This document shows positions 11,101 to 22,804 of a DNA stretch of 64,000 nt, piece after piece. The notes under the pieces are model-generated. The model was not told where the DNA came from. It made no database searches and saw only the letters and a program-made list of their open reading frames with translations. The translations under genes were made by a program, and so were the position numbers. The DNA comes from Phaseolus vulgaris. Taxonomy: Eukaryota; Streptophyta; Magnoliopsida; Fabales; Fabaceae. The DNA is taken from positions 21,215,176-21,279,175 of the forward strand of contig NC_023749.2 in assembly GCF_000499845.2 (NCBI RefSeq), read 5' to 3'. The first letter of the stretch is position 1, and each line of letters begins with the position of its first letter.

Positions 11101-13607
11101 TGTGGTCTAGTATCTTACCTCAGGCCCCTGTAACACCTTACTCACGAAGTAGATTGGCTTCTGCATCTGGTCCTGGTCTTGCACCAAAACCGAACTGATC
11201 ACCCTTTCTGTAACTACGAAGTACAGGCGAAGTAGAGTACCCAAATGTGGCTTGCACAACACCGGTGGACTAGCCAGGTACTCCTTCAGCTTTAAGAACG
11301 CCTCTTCGCATTCTCTAGTCCACACGAATCTGTTGTTTCTCTTCAAGCACTGGAAATAAGGATGCCCCTTATCTCCTCCTGCCGATACGAATCTTGACAG
11401 AGCGGCCATGCGCCCTGTCAACTGTTGCACCTCCTTAATCGAGATTGGGCTCCTCATTGGTATTATCCCAGTGTATTTCTCAGGATTCGCCTCTATCCCA
11501 CGTTTAGTGAGTAAGAACCCCAAGAACTTGCCTGCCTCCACCCCGAACACACACTGCTCTGGGTTCAGCTTCATCCTGTACTTAGCTATTATGGTGAATA
11601 ACTCTTCTAGGTCTGCCACATGTTGCTCCCTCTGTTGGGAGGTGACAACCATGTCATCTACGTATGCTTGGACATTTCGCCCTAACATGGGCGCTAGCAC
11701 TCTGTCCATCAACCTTTGGTAAGTCGCCCCTGCATTCTTAAGCCCAAAGGGCATCACCTTATAACAATAACAAGATAGCTCTGTCATGAACGCTGTCTTG
11801 CACTTGTCCCTGGGTGCTTCATGATCTGGTTGTAACCAGAAAAGGCATCCAGGAAGCTGAGCAGTCTGCAACCAGACGCACTGTCCATCAAAGCGTCAAT
11901 GCTAGGAAGCGGGTAGGAGTCCTTGGGGCAGGCCTTGTTGAGGTCTGTGAAGTCTACTTACATCCTCCACTTCCCGTTAGCCTTCTTCACCGACACCACA
12001 TTCACCAACCATTTTGGGTGCTGTATCTCCCTAATGTGGCCAGCGCTCAGCAACTTCTGCATCTCCTCCCTGATAATCTGACGCCTCTCATCGTTGAACT
12101 TTCTTCTTCTATGACAAACAGGTCAGACTTGAGGGTCCATGGTAAGACGATGATATAGGAAATCAGGGTCTATGCTAGGCATGTCTGAGGAAGACCAGGC
12201 AAATGCGTCCAGGTGCCGTGCTATGACTTTGGCGATCAGGTCCTGAGTCTCTTGGCCCAAAGACTTGCCAAGCTTGAACATCTTTCCACCGATCTCCCTC
12301 TCCAACACATCTTCGGCAGATTCGGGCAATCTTTGCGCGGGTGACCCCTTCTTCCCTTAAAGGCTGGATGGTAACAACGAACACCCCTCTCTTCGTCTTG
12401 AGGTTATTCTCGTAGCACTTCTTAGCCTCCTTCTGGTCAGACTTGTTCGTGATCACCGTACCTTTGAAGGAAGGCAACTTCATCTTCATGTGCCTCGTAG
12501 AGGCAATCGCTCCAATCCTGTTCAAAGCAGGTCTACCCAACATTATATTGTAGGCTGATGGAGTGTTAACAACGACATACCTAATGTTGGTAGTGCGTGA
12601 AGTTGTGCCATCTATGAAGGTCGTTCTCAGCTCTATATGCCCATGCACTTCGACCTAGTCTCCAGTGAAACCATACAAGCAACCTGTATAACGTCTCAAC
12701 TGGTCTCATAAGGTTGTTGCTTCCCTGAGCCTTTCTTCTCTGTTGTCGGCTCGTGCACCCTCATGGGTTGAGGTCGACTTGTTGCTTGACGTTGGACAGG
12801 ACCGATGAAGCCTTGCTTCTCTGTGACTCGATCTTCCGCGACGATGTTCACCATGGCCCGACGTCTTATTTCGTAGAACGTCTTTGGGTAGTATCTGAGC
12901 AGCGACTCGCCGAAGGGCCCTGGTAGCATTCCCTTGGTTAAGGCGTGCATCGTCATGGCCTCATTTGTGGGTTTTAACCTCACCACCTAGACCCAAAACC
13001 TGTTCAAGAACTCTTTGTAGCACTCACCCTAGTATTGCTTTATGTCAAAGACATCGTAGGAGATTCGAGGGGGAGGTTTTTTGATGAGGTATTGTTCTCT
13101 GAACAACGGCGCGAACTGGTCAAAGGTAGTGATGTGTCCGTCAGGGAGACTGATGAACCACTCCAATGCTACGCCTGCCAATGTGCTCATCAGTAGGTTG
13201 CAGTACACAGCGTCAGATCCTCCTGTAAGCATCATCTGGGTGTGGAACATCATGAGATGAGCCTCTGGGTCTTCTACACCTGTGAAGGTGACCTTCGGGC
13301 CCAAAGACGTGGTTGACAATGCAGTATCCATAATCTCCTGGGAGAACGGCATCGGGCATGCCCAAGGTGGTATGGGTGGGGCACACTCTTCTATCGTGCG
13401 TTCCCCTGCCTGTTGCAAATTCCTGCACAGTTCCTCGTTGGTTTTGTGCAACTCTTTATTGTTTGCCTGGGATGCGGCTATCTCAACCCTAGACGCTGCT
13501 ACTGCCTCCTAGAGGGCACGCATGGTCTCCATGAGTTGTTGCATGGTGATGTTGTCCCCCCTAGGGGGCGCAGCGCCTGTGGGCGCAATAGATCCTTGCC
13601 TCGTCAT
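8196..13607 (-). pseudogene. gag-pol pseudogene of element C, interrupted by a solo LTR
   Basis: Starts at ATG 13607 (minus) and ends at TAA 8198-8196. Gag core (AHLMMFHTQMM) lies near 13250; a TAG at 13512-13510 stands at a Gln position. Gag stops matching near 12696 and resumes near 12690 at the region after the protease (YNIMLGRPALNRIG at about 12550). About 0.7 kb, including the DQGSS protease motif, is deleted. RT (AYVDDM at about 11670) spans 11871-11107; RNase H and archaeal-type RNase H follow to about 10500. The integrase zinc-binding region lies near 10010-9900. Catalytic integrase is split by the LTR at 8831-9656. Its second catalytic Asp is replaced (NNGTQF where relatives have DNGTQF). 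Multiple stops and frameshifts make it non-functional. Confidence 0.88.
8831..9656 (+). mobile_element. solo LTR (D family) inside element C integrase
   Basis: 826 bp, starting TGTGTCGTCC and ending CGGAACA, flanked by a perfect 5-bp duplication AACAC (8826-8830 and 9657-9661). Joining the flanks restores continuous integrase coding homology, so it is an insertion. It matches the split solo LTR at 15624-30137 but lacks about 380 bp relative to it (sequence corresponding to about 16240-16615). It contains the conserved U5 motif at 9511-9572. It was presumably a full element that recombined between its LTRs. Confidence 0.9.
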
Positions 13608-13658
13608 ATTACTGACAAACTCTTAACACGATTGTGAGTGGGACCTTGTTTTATCGTC

Positions 13659-13675
13659 CCCCACGGTGGGCGCCA
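13659..13675 (-). promoter_or_regulatory. primer-binding site of element C
   Basis: Minus strand TGGCGCCCACCGTGGGG, three bases inside the LTR end. It matches the 3' end of plant tRNA-Lys(CUU) as I remember it (tRNA identity should be checked). The same site is used by elements A and B. Confidence 0.8.
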
Positions 13676-13677
13676 AA

Positions 13678-14570
13678 TGTTCTTTCCATTTTACTCGCTC
13701 GCCGTTGACTCGAACGACAGTCTCTATCCCTCCTATCTCCGTCTGAGAATCGAACTTCCTTGGTTGAAGAATCTCTCACCTATAAAGACAAAGGGCGCCT
13801 TGACGATCGTTTGCACTCCGACGCTCAAGTCAATATTAGAGCAAAGAAAAACCAAGTGTATAAAGTAGTTTTCATTTTAGAAACTGTATACCTTGTTAGG
13901 GCTCTTAGCACCCTTTATATAGGTTGAAACTAGGGTTTACCTCTGTTATGTTACCCATGTCTAGGGTTCATTGGGGAATGTCCTTGCGCAGCTATTACAC
14001 AATCTTAGCCTAATCTGACACATAGAACTTCCATTAACTGGAGTGCAATGACTAAAAGAGTGGTCGCCTGGGTACCAACTGGTACACCTAATCTCTGGCG
14101 CCATCTGTTCTGCAGGTGCCCTAAGTATTCATGTGCCATGCATGCAGCTTCCCTTGGAAACTCTAACCCTAATGGGCCTTAATACCTCCAAGGGCTACTC
14201 ACTCATGCCGCGCCTGAATGCACTATACACACCACCTGCATGGATCCCTCCTGACTTAGGCTTTCCTCATCTATGATGTTTTAACTGATAACTTAGTATA
14301 ACTCTAAGGCCCACCTCACTTGGCCCAATACAACTGTTTAGACCACCGACGTCCGATCTTTCCTTCTGTTGGCGAGGTCTGATGTCGATCCCTGACATCG
14401 ATATCTATGGTACCGATATCCGAAGGCTGACCAGTATCCTGATAGGTGTGTCTAGGGCCCACCTTACGTGGCCCATCTTTACTACCAGGGACTGGTGTGA
14501 GATGTCTGAGGTCTGTCTCCGGAGTTGATGACCGAGGAATGGTCGGTAAAGTGCTGCTTTTTGTTTGGGT
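13678..14570 (-). repeat. 5' LTR of element C
   Basis: Starts (plus orientation) at TGTTCTTTCC next to the primer-binding site. On the minus strand it has a TATA-like CTATATAAA at 13914-13922 and, downstream, the conserved U5 motif (rc of 13795-13842). The distal boundary is not certain because the other LTR is missing; sequence character changes between about 14500 and 14582. Confidence 0.65.
13914..13921 (-). promoter_or_regulatory. TATA box in element C LTR
   Basis: TATATAAA on the minus strand, about 75 bases upstream of the conserved U5 motif and pointing into gag. The same relative layout is seen in the A-family LTRs. Confidence 0.6.
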
Positions 14571-14581
14571 TTAGATTAGGA

Positions 14582-15260
14582 TGTTTAGAATCTATGTTAA
14601 GATTAGTTTTAATCCTTACACAAAGCTTAACCAATCTGTTTTAAAGAAACAAAGTGTTTTTCCAAGCAAAGGAAAAACAACTGTTTGATTTATCGATATA
14701 ATCGGTTGTTTGTCACTTAGCTGGTTTAAAGGTTTTGAAACTGTTTTTTGAATTGGTTATGTAACTACCTAACCCATTCAACCAGTTAAATCATGGTTTC
14801 AACCGGTTAAATGTGTGTTTTCATACAGTTTTTTGAAAACCTATTTTAACTGTTTTGAATGTGATCAAAATTGTTTTTAGCTCATTAATGTTGTCTTGAA
14901 CGACTAGATTTCAAGTGCTATAAATATAGCCTTTCTTTCAAAACATACAAACAAGTTTTACACAGTTTGAAATAGAGATTGAAATTTGTTTTTTGAAAGA
15001 AGTTTTCGAAGGTTTTGCAAGATTGTTTTTAAAGCTTTGCACTGGTACAAGATCTGATCGTAGGGCTTCCTGTTTTGTATAATCCCAGGTGTTTTTTATC
15101 CCATTCAAACTTCTTGTAATTTTTCTTTCATTACAACTATAAGTGTGTGAAATCCTGCAAGTCAGAGGGTGTTCTGACCTGAGGTGTGTAGTGTTCCAAA
15201 AAGGGTGAATGGATCTTATGATTTTCAAGGTCACCTCTTTATGGTGTGGTTCTGTAATCT
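14582..15260 (+). repeat. probable Ty1/copia LTR remnant
   Basis: AT-rich, beginning TGTTTAGAATC. It carries AACCGGTTAAA palindromes, a degenerate paired motif (ATAATCGGTTGTTT at about 14697-14710) like that in the copia element at 2245-7076, and a TATA-like CTATAAATATAG near 14918. No primer-binding site or coding sequence follows it, so it is at most a partial or solo LTR. No terminal duplication was found. Confidence 0.4.
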
Positions 15261-15623
15261 GAATTTGATTACTAGTGGAACTCAGAGGTTGTTCATTCAA
15301 ATATATTTTCAACTCACAAAGCTAAATGCATCATATAAGTATCTTTTTCAACACACAAAGCTCTATGCAACTAAAAGCCTTCGATAATTCTATTTGGGAC
15401 ACATGTCCTATCATGAGAAGCTTTATTATTGGTTTTAGCATTTATTTTGGAGATTCTATAATATTTTGAAAATCTAAGAAACAATAAATCATATCCAAAA
15501 AATTCTTCTAAAGGTGAATATCGAATTTTAGCTACTTGTGAAATATAATGATTACCTTCTTCATAATGCTCTTATTAAACCATATGATGTATTCATATAA
15601 TTCAAAACGCTTAAATTAGATAG
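15261..15623. other. AT-rich flank, nothing recognised
   Basis: No ORF, repeat or motif I can name. It is the left flank of solo LTR D; the right flank continues at 30143-30223. Together these are the only stretches in the 14.5-30 kb region not assigned to an element. Confidence 0.6.
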
Positions 15624-17128
15624 TGTACCGTCCCATACCCGGGCGTTGACGAAGTCAAGGTCAAAGTCAGCGTCAAGGTCAAAGTCAACGTAAGGCGTCG
15701 CCCAGGTGGGGGTGACGCCAAGCGCAGGCGTCGCCAAGAGGAAGCGTCGCCAAGAGGAAGCATCGCCAAGATAAGGTGTCGCCTAGCAAGGCGTCGCCAA
15801 GATAAGGTGTCGCGTAGCAGGGTGTCGCCAAGGTGGAATGACACAAAAGCAAGGTGACCACAGCGCTGCTCCCCGACACTCATGGGTAGGAAAGACCATG
15901 GAGGGGGCGACGCCGTGGGAAGGCCTCAGACCCCTGATAACCAGGGAAGAGTGATAAAGAGAAGAGAAAGGTGGCTTCAAGGCCACAGAAATAGCGCCAG
16001 TATAGAGCAACCTGACTCGTAAGGTGCCCCTGCCATCCAGAAACGCCCTTGGGATAGATACGACCCAGGAGAGAGGTCATGCCCGGGGGCAGCCAGGCAC
16101 AGGGCACGAGAGGAAGGTAGATACGCTCTCACAGTGAGTGACTAGAGGCTTGGGGGCATGAGTTGGCACCCAAAAAGTCACCCCTTGCGTAGTTGCACTC
16201 CCAGGTAGGAGGGCTCACGCGAGGAAACACCCTCAGATAGGGTAACGGTGCTGTGAGGTCCTCCACGTGTACAACAGCCAAGTCAGAATGGAAACGCCAC
16301 GTTGTCAGGTACAAGGTAATTAAGGTTATTTAATACAGTTTTCCGTTTCGAGCGTTTAAGGTACCATAAATGCTCCCGAGCGTTTCGAACGTCTTAAATG
16401 CGCTGAGCGTTTTTATAATTAAATGCCCTTTAAGGCGCTTTGAATGCGTGAAGAGCTTAAATAGTGCTTTGAATGTTGGGAACGGGGTTCGAACTTTTGG
16501 CTAATTTTCCAGAAACACTCTAGTTGCTTGCTCGAGCCTCGAGGTTTTGCACAAGGGACTAGGGAAGAATTTTGGCCAGAACGAGAAAATACACATTAGA
16601 CACAATTCTCCTTTTTACCACCTTCAGAGTGCCATACGCGGTGCTCCGATACGGAGGTGCATAGTTTTTGGTGTTTCTTGCTGGCTGACTTGAGCTTCAG
16701 AGTGCAAACGGCCGCTAGGGCGCCCTTTTTGTCCTTCTTTGCAGGTTTCCACAGATTGCTGGAGGGAAGGTGTCCTGATGGATATCCACTAGGAGAGGAT
16801 TTTATTAATGAAGGAAGAGGATTTTCACCTACACATTTGAAGTTCTTCCTTCTAGTCTTCTCACAAATTAAAAGAAGTCAAAGAGAAGATCAAGCCTAAA
16901 GATAAAGAAGTCTACAAACTCTCAAATAATAGGCTTCATATTAAATATCTCTCTTCATAGTTTCTTTTAAATTGTAAATAATATAGAATAATGTTTAGAA
17001 AGGTGCTTAGAGGGAAACATGAGACACCTTTTTTGTAAAAGCATCTTTAGGCTTTAGTTTAGAAAATTCTAGAAGCTTGGGGAGTGAGCTTAGTAAGGGG
17101 GGTGTGATCTTAGGAGTTTTTTGGGTAG

Positions 17129-17923
17129 TGATCCTGCCTGTTGACCGGAACGCTGGAAACTGCCTCGTCAAAGGATCGACGTGCGCACCGCTTCTCACCT
17201 CCGTTCCTCTTCGAGATCCACCTCAAGAACCTGCAAAGAAACAGAGCGGCGCCGCTGCGGCCGATCGCACTCCAACGCCCAAGTCAGTGACGAATCACCA
17301 AATACTAAGAGAATAAGAACCGTGCAAATCCTCTCTCACAGTCAGCTCTACAACTCGCAAGCGTAAAGAGTATAAACTGAACATGCGTACCTCAGAAAGT
17401 TTGTTGAGAACTCTTATATACCTGGTTGTTTTCTCTCTCCTGGCAGTTACAGACCTGGACACGTGGCTCGCATCCAGTCGTACACGTGCCATCATCTGGA
17501 GCCTCCTTGACTTGGCACTGCTTCTACTCTCATTTTGGCTAAGTTACTTATGCATGGTACTGCCCAGTGCATAGCTAACTTGGGAGTGCGATCTCTACTG
17601 GAGTTGGCGAGTTAGGGTGTCCTCATACACCTTCCCTGTGGTCTCGCCGGCCGCCTTCATAATTTGCTTCTCCTCCATCTTCGGCGATGTGCTTTCTCCG
17701 GCGATCTCCAACTGCTTGGTCGCCTGAGTTCACATTTGGCGACTTCATATTTAACCCGGTGATCGCATATTCTGATATGCTGGAGATCGGAACACGCCAA
17801 CTTAATAACTGGCGGCTTCACGAGCCCCCGACTTCCTTCCCCTCTGCCAGCCTGGCGCCTTGCCAACACGCCTATACTGTAGCAGGATGCCACGTCATCA
17901 CTCCCGACTACCAGGGCGGTACA
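17129..17923 (-). repeat. 3' LTR of element A(-)
   Basis: On the minus strand it runs TGTACCGCC to GGATCA. TATA-like sequence at 17414-17420, conserved U5 motif at 17230-17290 (both minus). It also contains, antisense to the element, an open frame at 17383-17574. Confidence 0.95.
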
Positions 17924-17938
17924 CAAGCCCCCAGTCTT
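17924..17938 (-). promoter_or_regulatory. polypurine tract of element A(-)
   Basis: Minus strand AAGACTGGGGGCTTG immediately before the 3' LTR; the same tract precedes the 3' LTRs at 40757 and 59021. Confidence 0.85.
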
Positions 17939-18522
17939 AAGCGAAGACTTGTCTAGCGAAAAGACTGAAAGAGTCACGTCAACACCGGTCTACGTGGCAC
18001 TGACGCAGAATTCCAAACGGTTGTACCTTCTGCTTTTCTGACGCTCCACCAAACCCCTCACTCATCGCTCGACACGTGGCTTCATCAACGGCTCTCTTCA
18101 GCTGCCGTTTGCGCTTCCTAAACCCATTTCGAAAAAACCCTTAAACCCATTTTCACTCAACACTGTTTCATCACTTTCCCTCGCATTCACGAACGCTCTA
18201 ACTTTCTTCTGCAGAAAACTCTCAGCGTTCTCCAGCATTCTGAATCACCATCAACCTTCATCGTTTTCCTGATCATCAAAAGGTACCTACTTTCCTTCTT
18301 CTGCTGGTTTTCCTTGCATTTTAACCGATTCGCATCATCCTGTAACTGCCTGGTGCATACGCTGTGGGTTGCTTTTTCATTTCTCCTTCTGCGTAACTTA
18401 GGGCTTCGTCAATCGTCGCAACGAACCTACATTCGTTCGTTTTTCACCTTCCTTCTATGATCGAGTCAGCCTCTGTAACCCCTGATCATTTTTCCTTTTC
18501 TTCTTCCCTTGCAGCTGCAACC

Positions 18523-21150
18523 ATGAATCGCACAAAAATCACCCCGAATCCTCCTCCTTCATCAAGAAACCCCCCTTCACAAGCACACGATCTACCACGA
18601 GTTCGTGGCGCTTCATCTTCCCAGGCTGAGAGGCCTGCGTCTTCCCGTCCTGTCCTGGCCCAGGCGACTCCACCTATCGCCGGAGGAGCCCCCGTTCCCC
18701 TGCCAGACTTCAAAACCTTGTATCCCTGGGCCAACTCGACCCTTCTGAGGGAGACATCCTCTGTGAACACTGCGGGAGCAGTTTTGCGGCTGACTAAGGG
18801 GGATGAGCCTCATCAATCATTTCACAAGGAGCACGACGAGAAGATGATGGTGCTGCCTTGCCCCCCCGATCTGCCTGTTTGTGCCGATGACAAGGTGAGC
18901 GCCGACGGGCCCTTCTGCTTCGTCTACACGACCTTATTCAAGAAGGTGAAGCTCAAGTTCCCTTTCACCCAATTCGAGAGGGAACTCCTTACCGAGCTCA
19001 ACATTGCCGCCGCCCAGCTTCACCCCAACAGCTGGGCGTTTGTTTGAGCTTTTCAAGTGATGTGCGACCACCTGGGGTTGCCCGCATCCGTGGATGTATT
19101 CCTGTTTCTCTTCGAAGCCAAGCACCCAGGAGACCGCCTGTGGGTTAGCTTGAACGCGATTGCTGGGAGGTCCATCTTTGCTATCTTCCAGCAATCCTAC
19201 AAGGACTGGAAGGGGAAGTTCGTCCAAGTGCGCGCTAATGACAAGGACGCCTCCCTTCTCGACGGCTTCCCCTTGTACTGGGTGGACAAGGGGAAGAAAG
19301 AGTCCAAGAGCTATTTCAGGAGACCCAGAAGTCCTGACAGCATGGGAGCATTGGACAGAGATCTCTGTCTCTTCTGGAAAAGGGTGGCGGACGCCAACAT
19401 TACTTTCCTTACCACCACCTTGATCTGCTTCGAATTTTACGAAGACCAGCTAGAAATTCGAATAGGTTAGAACATTAAAAACTGTTGTTTTAATACTGCT
19501 TCTGTTTAGCTGTTTCTGGGCGTCTTGTGCGTTATGCGCAAGACTTTGGTTTTATCTTTCCTGCACATATCATCTGCTTTGCTGTGTACTACCTTATGCA
19601 CTTATTTTTTCCTTGAGTTAACCCATGCATTCCCGTTCCATGCAGATAACATGTTGGGCAAAGGCATGCTCGCTGAACTGAAGGCGCTCGCCCGAAACCA
19701 CGGGTTGGCGACGGGTTCTCAAACGGTGCCCAACTCGGTGGTGGAGACAGCCATCGTCCAAGGGCGATCACCACCCAAGGAACCTGCCCAACGCAAGAAA
19801 TTGGTCCTCAAGAGACCTAAAAGGAAAGCCCCTCAGGTGATCCACGAGGAAGAGGAAGAAGATGACGAGGCCACCGAAGACGGTTTGGTCTCAAAGAGGA
19901 AGAGGGTGGCACCTTCTTCACCGCCTGCTCCACCCCTTCTTCCAACCTCAACACCTCCATCGACGCCTGCTCCTCCTCTATCATCGCCACCCCCACAGGC
20001 TCCTGCCTCACCAGTCCAAGCGGTCCCACTGGCCACTGCGCCACCTACAGTTGAGGCCCAAGAGCCAAACTTCATGGAGGACCCCCCAAGCGTCTCTACA
20101 CCATATGTGTCAGCTGGAGGGGGTCCCCCTTCAAACGCCTCAGCTGCAGAAGTTGCTCCAATCGGGGATGAGGTTGCTCATACCTCTCCGATTCTGATCA
20201 CCGAATCCCCGATTCCGTCGCCACGCCAGGAAGCGCCTACTGAAGAACCTGCTAAGGAAGGTGGCGACGAGAACCAACAACAGGCTCACCTGGTGCCTCT
20301 CCAAGCAGCAAACCTCCCTTTGGAGGTCACAAGGATGTGGGAGCCTCTAACTGCCAAGCTGAAGCCCAAAGCAGAAGATATCCCGGCGATCATAACCAGA
20401 GCTGTGGAGAGCTCAACCAGGAGGCTCCAAGACGACCTCTTCAACCTCAAAACCGAAAACAGCACCATGAGGGTCGAGGTGGAGAAGTTGTCTTTCAGCC
20501 TGACGCTCGCAGAAATCGAACACTCCCGAGTGGAGGATGCCATGAACACCGAGCTCAGGCTGGCGCGCAAGGAGGCCGCTGACCTTCGCCACAAGGTGCA
20601 TCAACTTGCTCAAGAGAAGGTCGAACTGGAGAGCAAGATTGTGCCCCTTCGCGTCAGAGTGGTTGACCTGGAGGCTCTCATGAAGGCTGACGCCGTCAAG
20701 GTGCAAAAACTAGAGAAAAGGTCAGCCGACCGAGAGACCCTCCTTGGGCAGGTGGAAAAGGCGAGGGACGACGCCATAGCTGATCTTGCCAAAGCCAACG
20801 AAGAAAAAGGAAAGGCAGTTGCTGAACTGGCCCAAGCGCAAGCGGAATCCAAAAAGGTTACTGAAGACCTTCTCCAGGCTCAAGAGACCAATGAACAACT
20901 CAAGAAACAGGTTGAAGAGCTGGAGCAACAGAATAAAGAGCTGAAAGAGCAAACTGAAGACCTCAGAAAACGGATTGAGGAACTTCAGAAGCAAATTGAA
21001 GAACTCAAGCTGAACTCCGCTCAAATTCTGGCTGCTGGATTCGAAGCTGCGCGGGAACAATTTGCTTGCCTGTTCCCCGACCTGGATCTTGGCATGGTGT
21101 CGCTGAACAATGAAGTGGTGGATGGGAAAGTCGTTCCTGCTGAAGACTAA
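18523..21150 (+). pseudogene. convergent antisense gene of element A(-), one stop codon
   Basis: Encoded opposite to gag-pol. Exon 18523-19465, phase-1 GT-AG intron 19466-19645 (180 bp), exon 19646-21150: 816 codons including the stop. The start MNRTKITPNPP is chosen because it is shared with the A(+) copy and follows a splice acceptor (AG at 18513-18514). A 5'-UTR intron 18283-18514 is predicted. The N-terminal 300 residues match the 'putative gypsy-type transposon' family (Pfam Transposase_28, recalled): HPNSWAF, DVFLFLFEAKHPGDRLWVSL, YKDWKGKF. Then come a Lys/Glu-rich and Pro-rich linker and a coiled coil of about 230 residues (QLKKQVEELEQQNKELKE). A TGA at 19045-19047 replaces an Arg codon present in A(+). 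Antisense extra genes are known in Tat elements (maize Grande gene 23); their function is unknown. Confidence 0.85.
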
Positions 21151-21759
21151 TCAACTCTTCTTCATCTGCTACCTTTGTGCTTTCCCTTGTATTATAACTT
21201 GTAATAAACTTTATGTCCCTTCGTGTATATGCTCTGAACTGTTAACTGTTAATGACAAAGGCTACGTTTTCCCTTTTATAACTTCTTCACTCGCTTCAAC
21301 TTTCCTTGCTTGCTTAATTTCAAAGAAATGACTTAGGAAAACTGTAGGTACAACCTTTGGCTTAACTGCTTCGGATCACTTCAGCCTTAAGCAACAAACA
21401 CTTAACAATTCGTAACCTTAAGGCAATTAACCTTATCGTAAAAATATCCCTCAAGCAATGAACTGCAACTCAGTCACTGGTTTAAAACACCGCTCCACTC
21501 GACCTGCTTCACCAAACAGGTCTTTTAACCTTCTCGCCGCTGTTTGAACTCTTCCCGATCGCCAAAGACTCTTGGTGATATCAGCTTCTTTCTAGCCTCA
21601 TGCTTTGGCCATTGTTTCTTTGTCTGAGGGTAGAAACGCCTTTTGGGATCCTTCTTTACCTCCCTGAACTTCAGAACAAAAGACCGGTTGACTAGGCGTT
21701 CTCTTCGAACCTACCTTAGCCACCTTCCAAACATCTTCCACCCTCTACACCATACCTGA
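21151..21759. other. spacer between antisense gene and hairpin array, element A(-)
   Basis: No ORF of note. It contains the 3' end region of the antisense gene. I see no distinct motif on either strand. Confidence 0.5.
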
Positions 21760-22640
21760 ACTCGTTCGAGACGAGAAGGATTTTATCTTGCCTAAGCTCG
21801 CATGTAGGCGAGAAGGTCTTTAACTCGCCTGAACTCGCTCATCGGCGAGAAGGTCTTTAACTTGCCTGAACTCGCTCATCGGCGAGAAGGTCTTTAACTT
21901 GCCTGAACTCGCTCATCGGCGAGAAGGTCTTTAACTTGCCTGAACACGCTCATCGGCGAGAAGGTCTTTAACTCGCCTGAACTCGCTCATCGGCGAGAAG
22001 GTCTTTAACTCGCCTCTACATTGCCCCAGGGGTTACATCTTCTCGCCCCCAGAAACACGGAGGACTTTTTACTGGCGCCTCTACATTGCCCCAGGGGTTA
22101 CATCTTCTCGCCCCCAGAAACACGGAGGACTTTTCACTGGTGCCTCTACATTGCCCCAGGGGTTACATCTTCTCGCCCCAAGAAACACTGAGGACTTTTT
22201 ACTCTTCCTCGCCTGCACTCGCTCGACGGCGAGGAGGTCTTTATCTTGCCTCAGAACGCGCGAGGGCGTTGAGGTCTTTCATCTGGTGCCTCCGATCGCC
22301 GAAAGACGATGAGGACTTTAAAACTTTAACTGGTGCCTCCAATCGCCGAAAAACGATGAGGACTTAAAAACTTTAACTGGTGCCTCCAATCGCCGAAAAA
22401 TGATGAGGACTCAAAAACTTTAACTGGTGCCTCCAATCGCCGAAAAACGATGAGGACTCAAAAACTTTAACTGGTGCCTCCAATCGCCGAAAAACGATGA
22501 GGACTTAAAAACTTTTACTGGTGCCTCCAATCGCCGAAAAACGATGAGGACTTAAAAACTTTTTAGAAAACATGCGATATATCTTTACTTGCCTTAAATC
22601 ACGTACAAGCGACAAGGTCTTTCTTCAAAACTTTTGGGAA
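21760..22640 (-). repeat. hairpin-unit tandem array of element A(-)
   Basis: Three local tandem series: about five copies of a 38-bp unit with CTCGC-TCATCG-GCGAG (21830-22010), three copies of a 65-bp unit with TTGCCCCAGGGG (22014-22200), and about six copies of a 47-48-bp unit with ATCGCCGAAAAACGAT (22280-22560). Isolated relatives include AACGC-GCGAGG-GCGTT near 22255 and CTCGT-TCGAG-ACGAG near 21760. On the element's sense (minus) strand the units follow CCTY, 5-bp stem, 6-nt loop, stem, 3 nt, AGG. The homologous array in A(+) is 54510-55215. Confidence 0.85.
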
Positions 22641-22690
22641 AAAGCAAACATGCAATCTGAAAATGCCTTATACTTCGAAAACTCTTCTTT

Positions 22691-22743
22691 TATTGGGTGG
22701 CCTCATTAAAAACCCTCCTTAGGGATAAAAGAGTGCCCCCTTC
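22691..22743 (-). other. conserved post-pol G-rich segment of element A(-)
   Basis: Minus strand AAGGGGGCACTC, pyrimidine run, CCCTAAGGAGGG and GAGGCCACCCA, about 60 bases past the pol stop. Nearly identical to 54385-54436. Confidence 0.75.
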
Positions 22744-22804
22744 AAACTGTTTCATCAGAGACATTGTAATATGACCTTTGTGTTTGTCTTTACTTACAAA
22801 GCTC

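Larger units (their letters stand above)
7077..14570 (-). mobile_element. Ty3/gypsy Tat element C, decayed, 3' end truncated
   Basis: Minus-strand element. Reading from right to left: 5' LTR (from 13678 rightward; outer edge uncertain, about 14500-14580), primer-binding site 13659-13675, gag-pol remnant 13607-8196, post-pol segment 8176-8123, inverted-repeat region, and the last codons of a convergent antisense gene at 7077-7136. The copia element cuts off the rest of the antisense gene and the 3' LTR. A solo LTR (8831-9656) is inserted in integrase. Many stops and indels make this the oldest Tat copy here. Confidence 0.85.

Noticed and set aside
15261..15623. Possible host gene fragment
   Set aside because: No open frame or splice pattern; AT-rich sequence with no recognisable motif.
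21780..22570. CRISPR-like look of regularly spaced repeats
   Set aside because: Units are contiguous with drift, without unique spacers of constant size, in a plant retrotransposon with no cas genes nearby.
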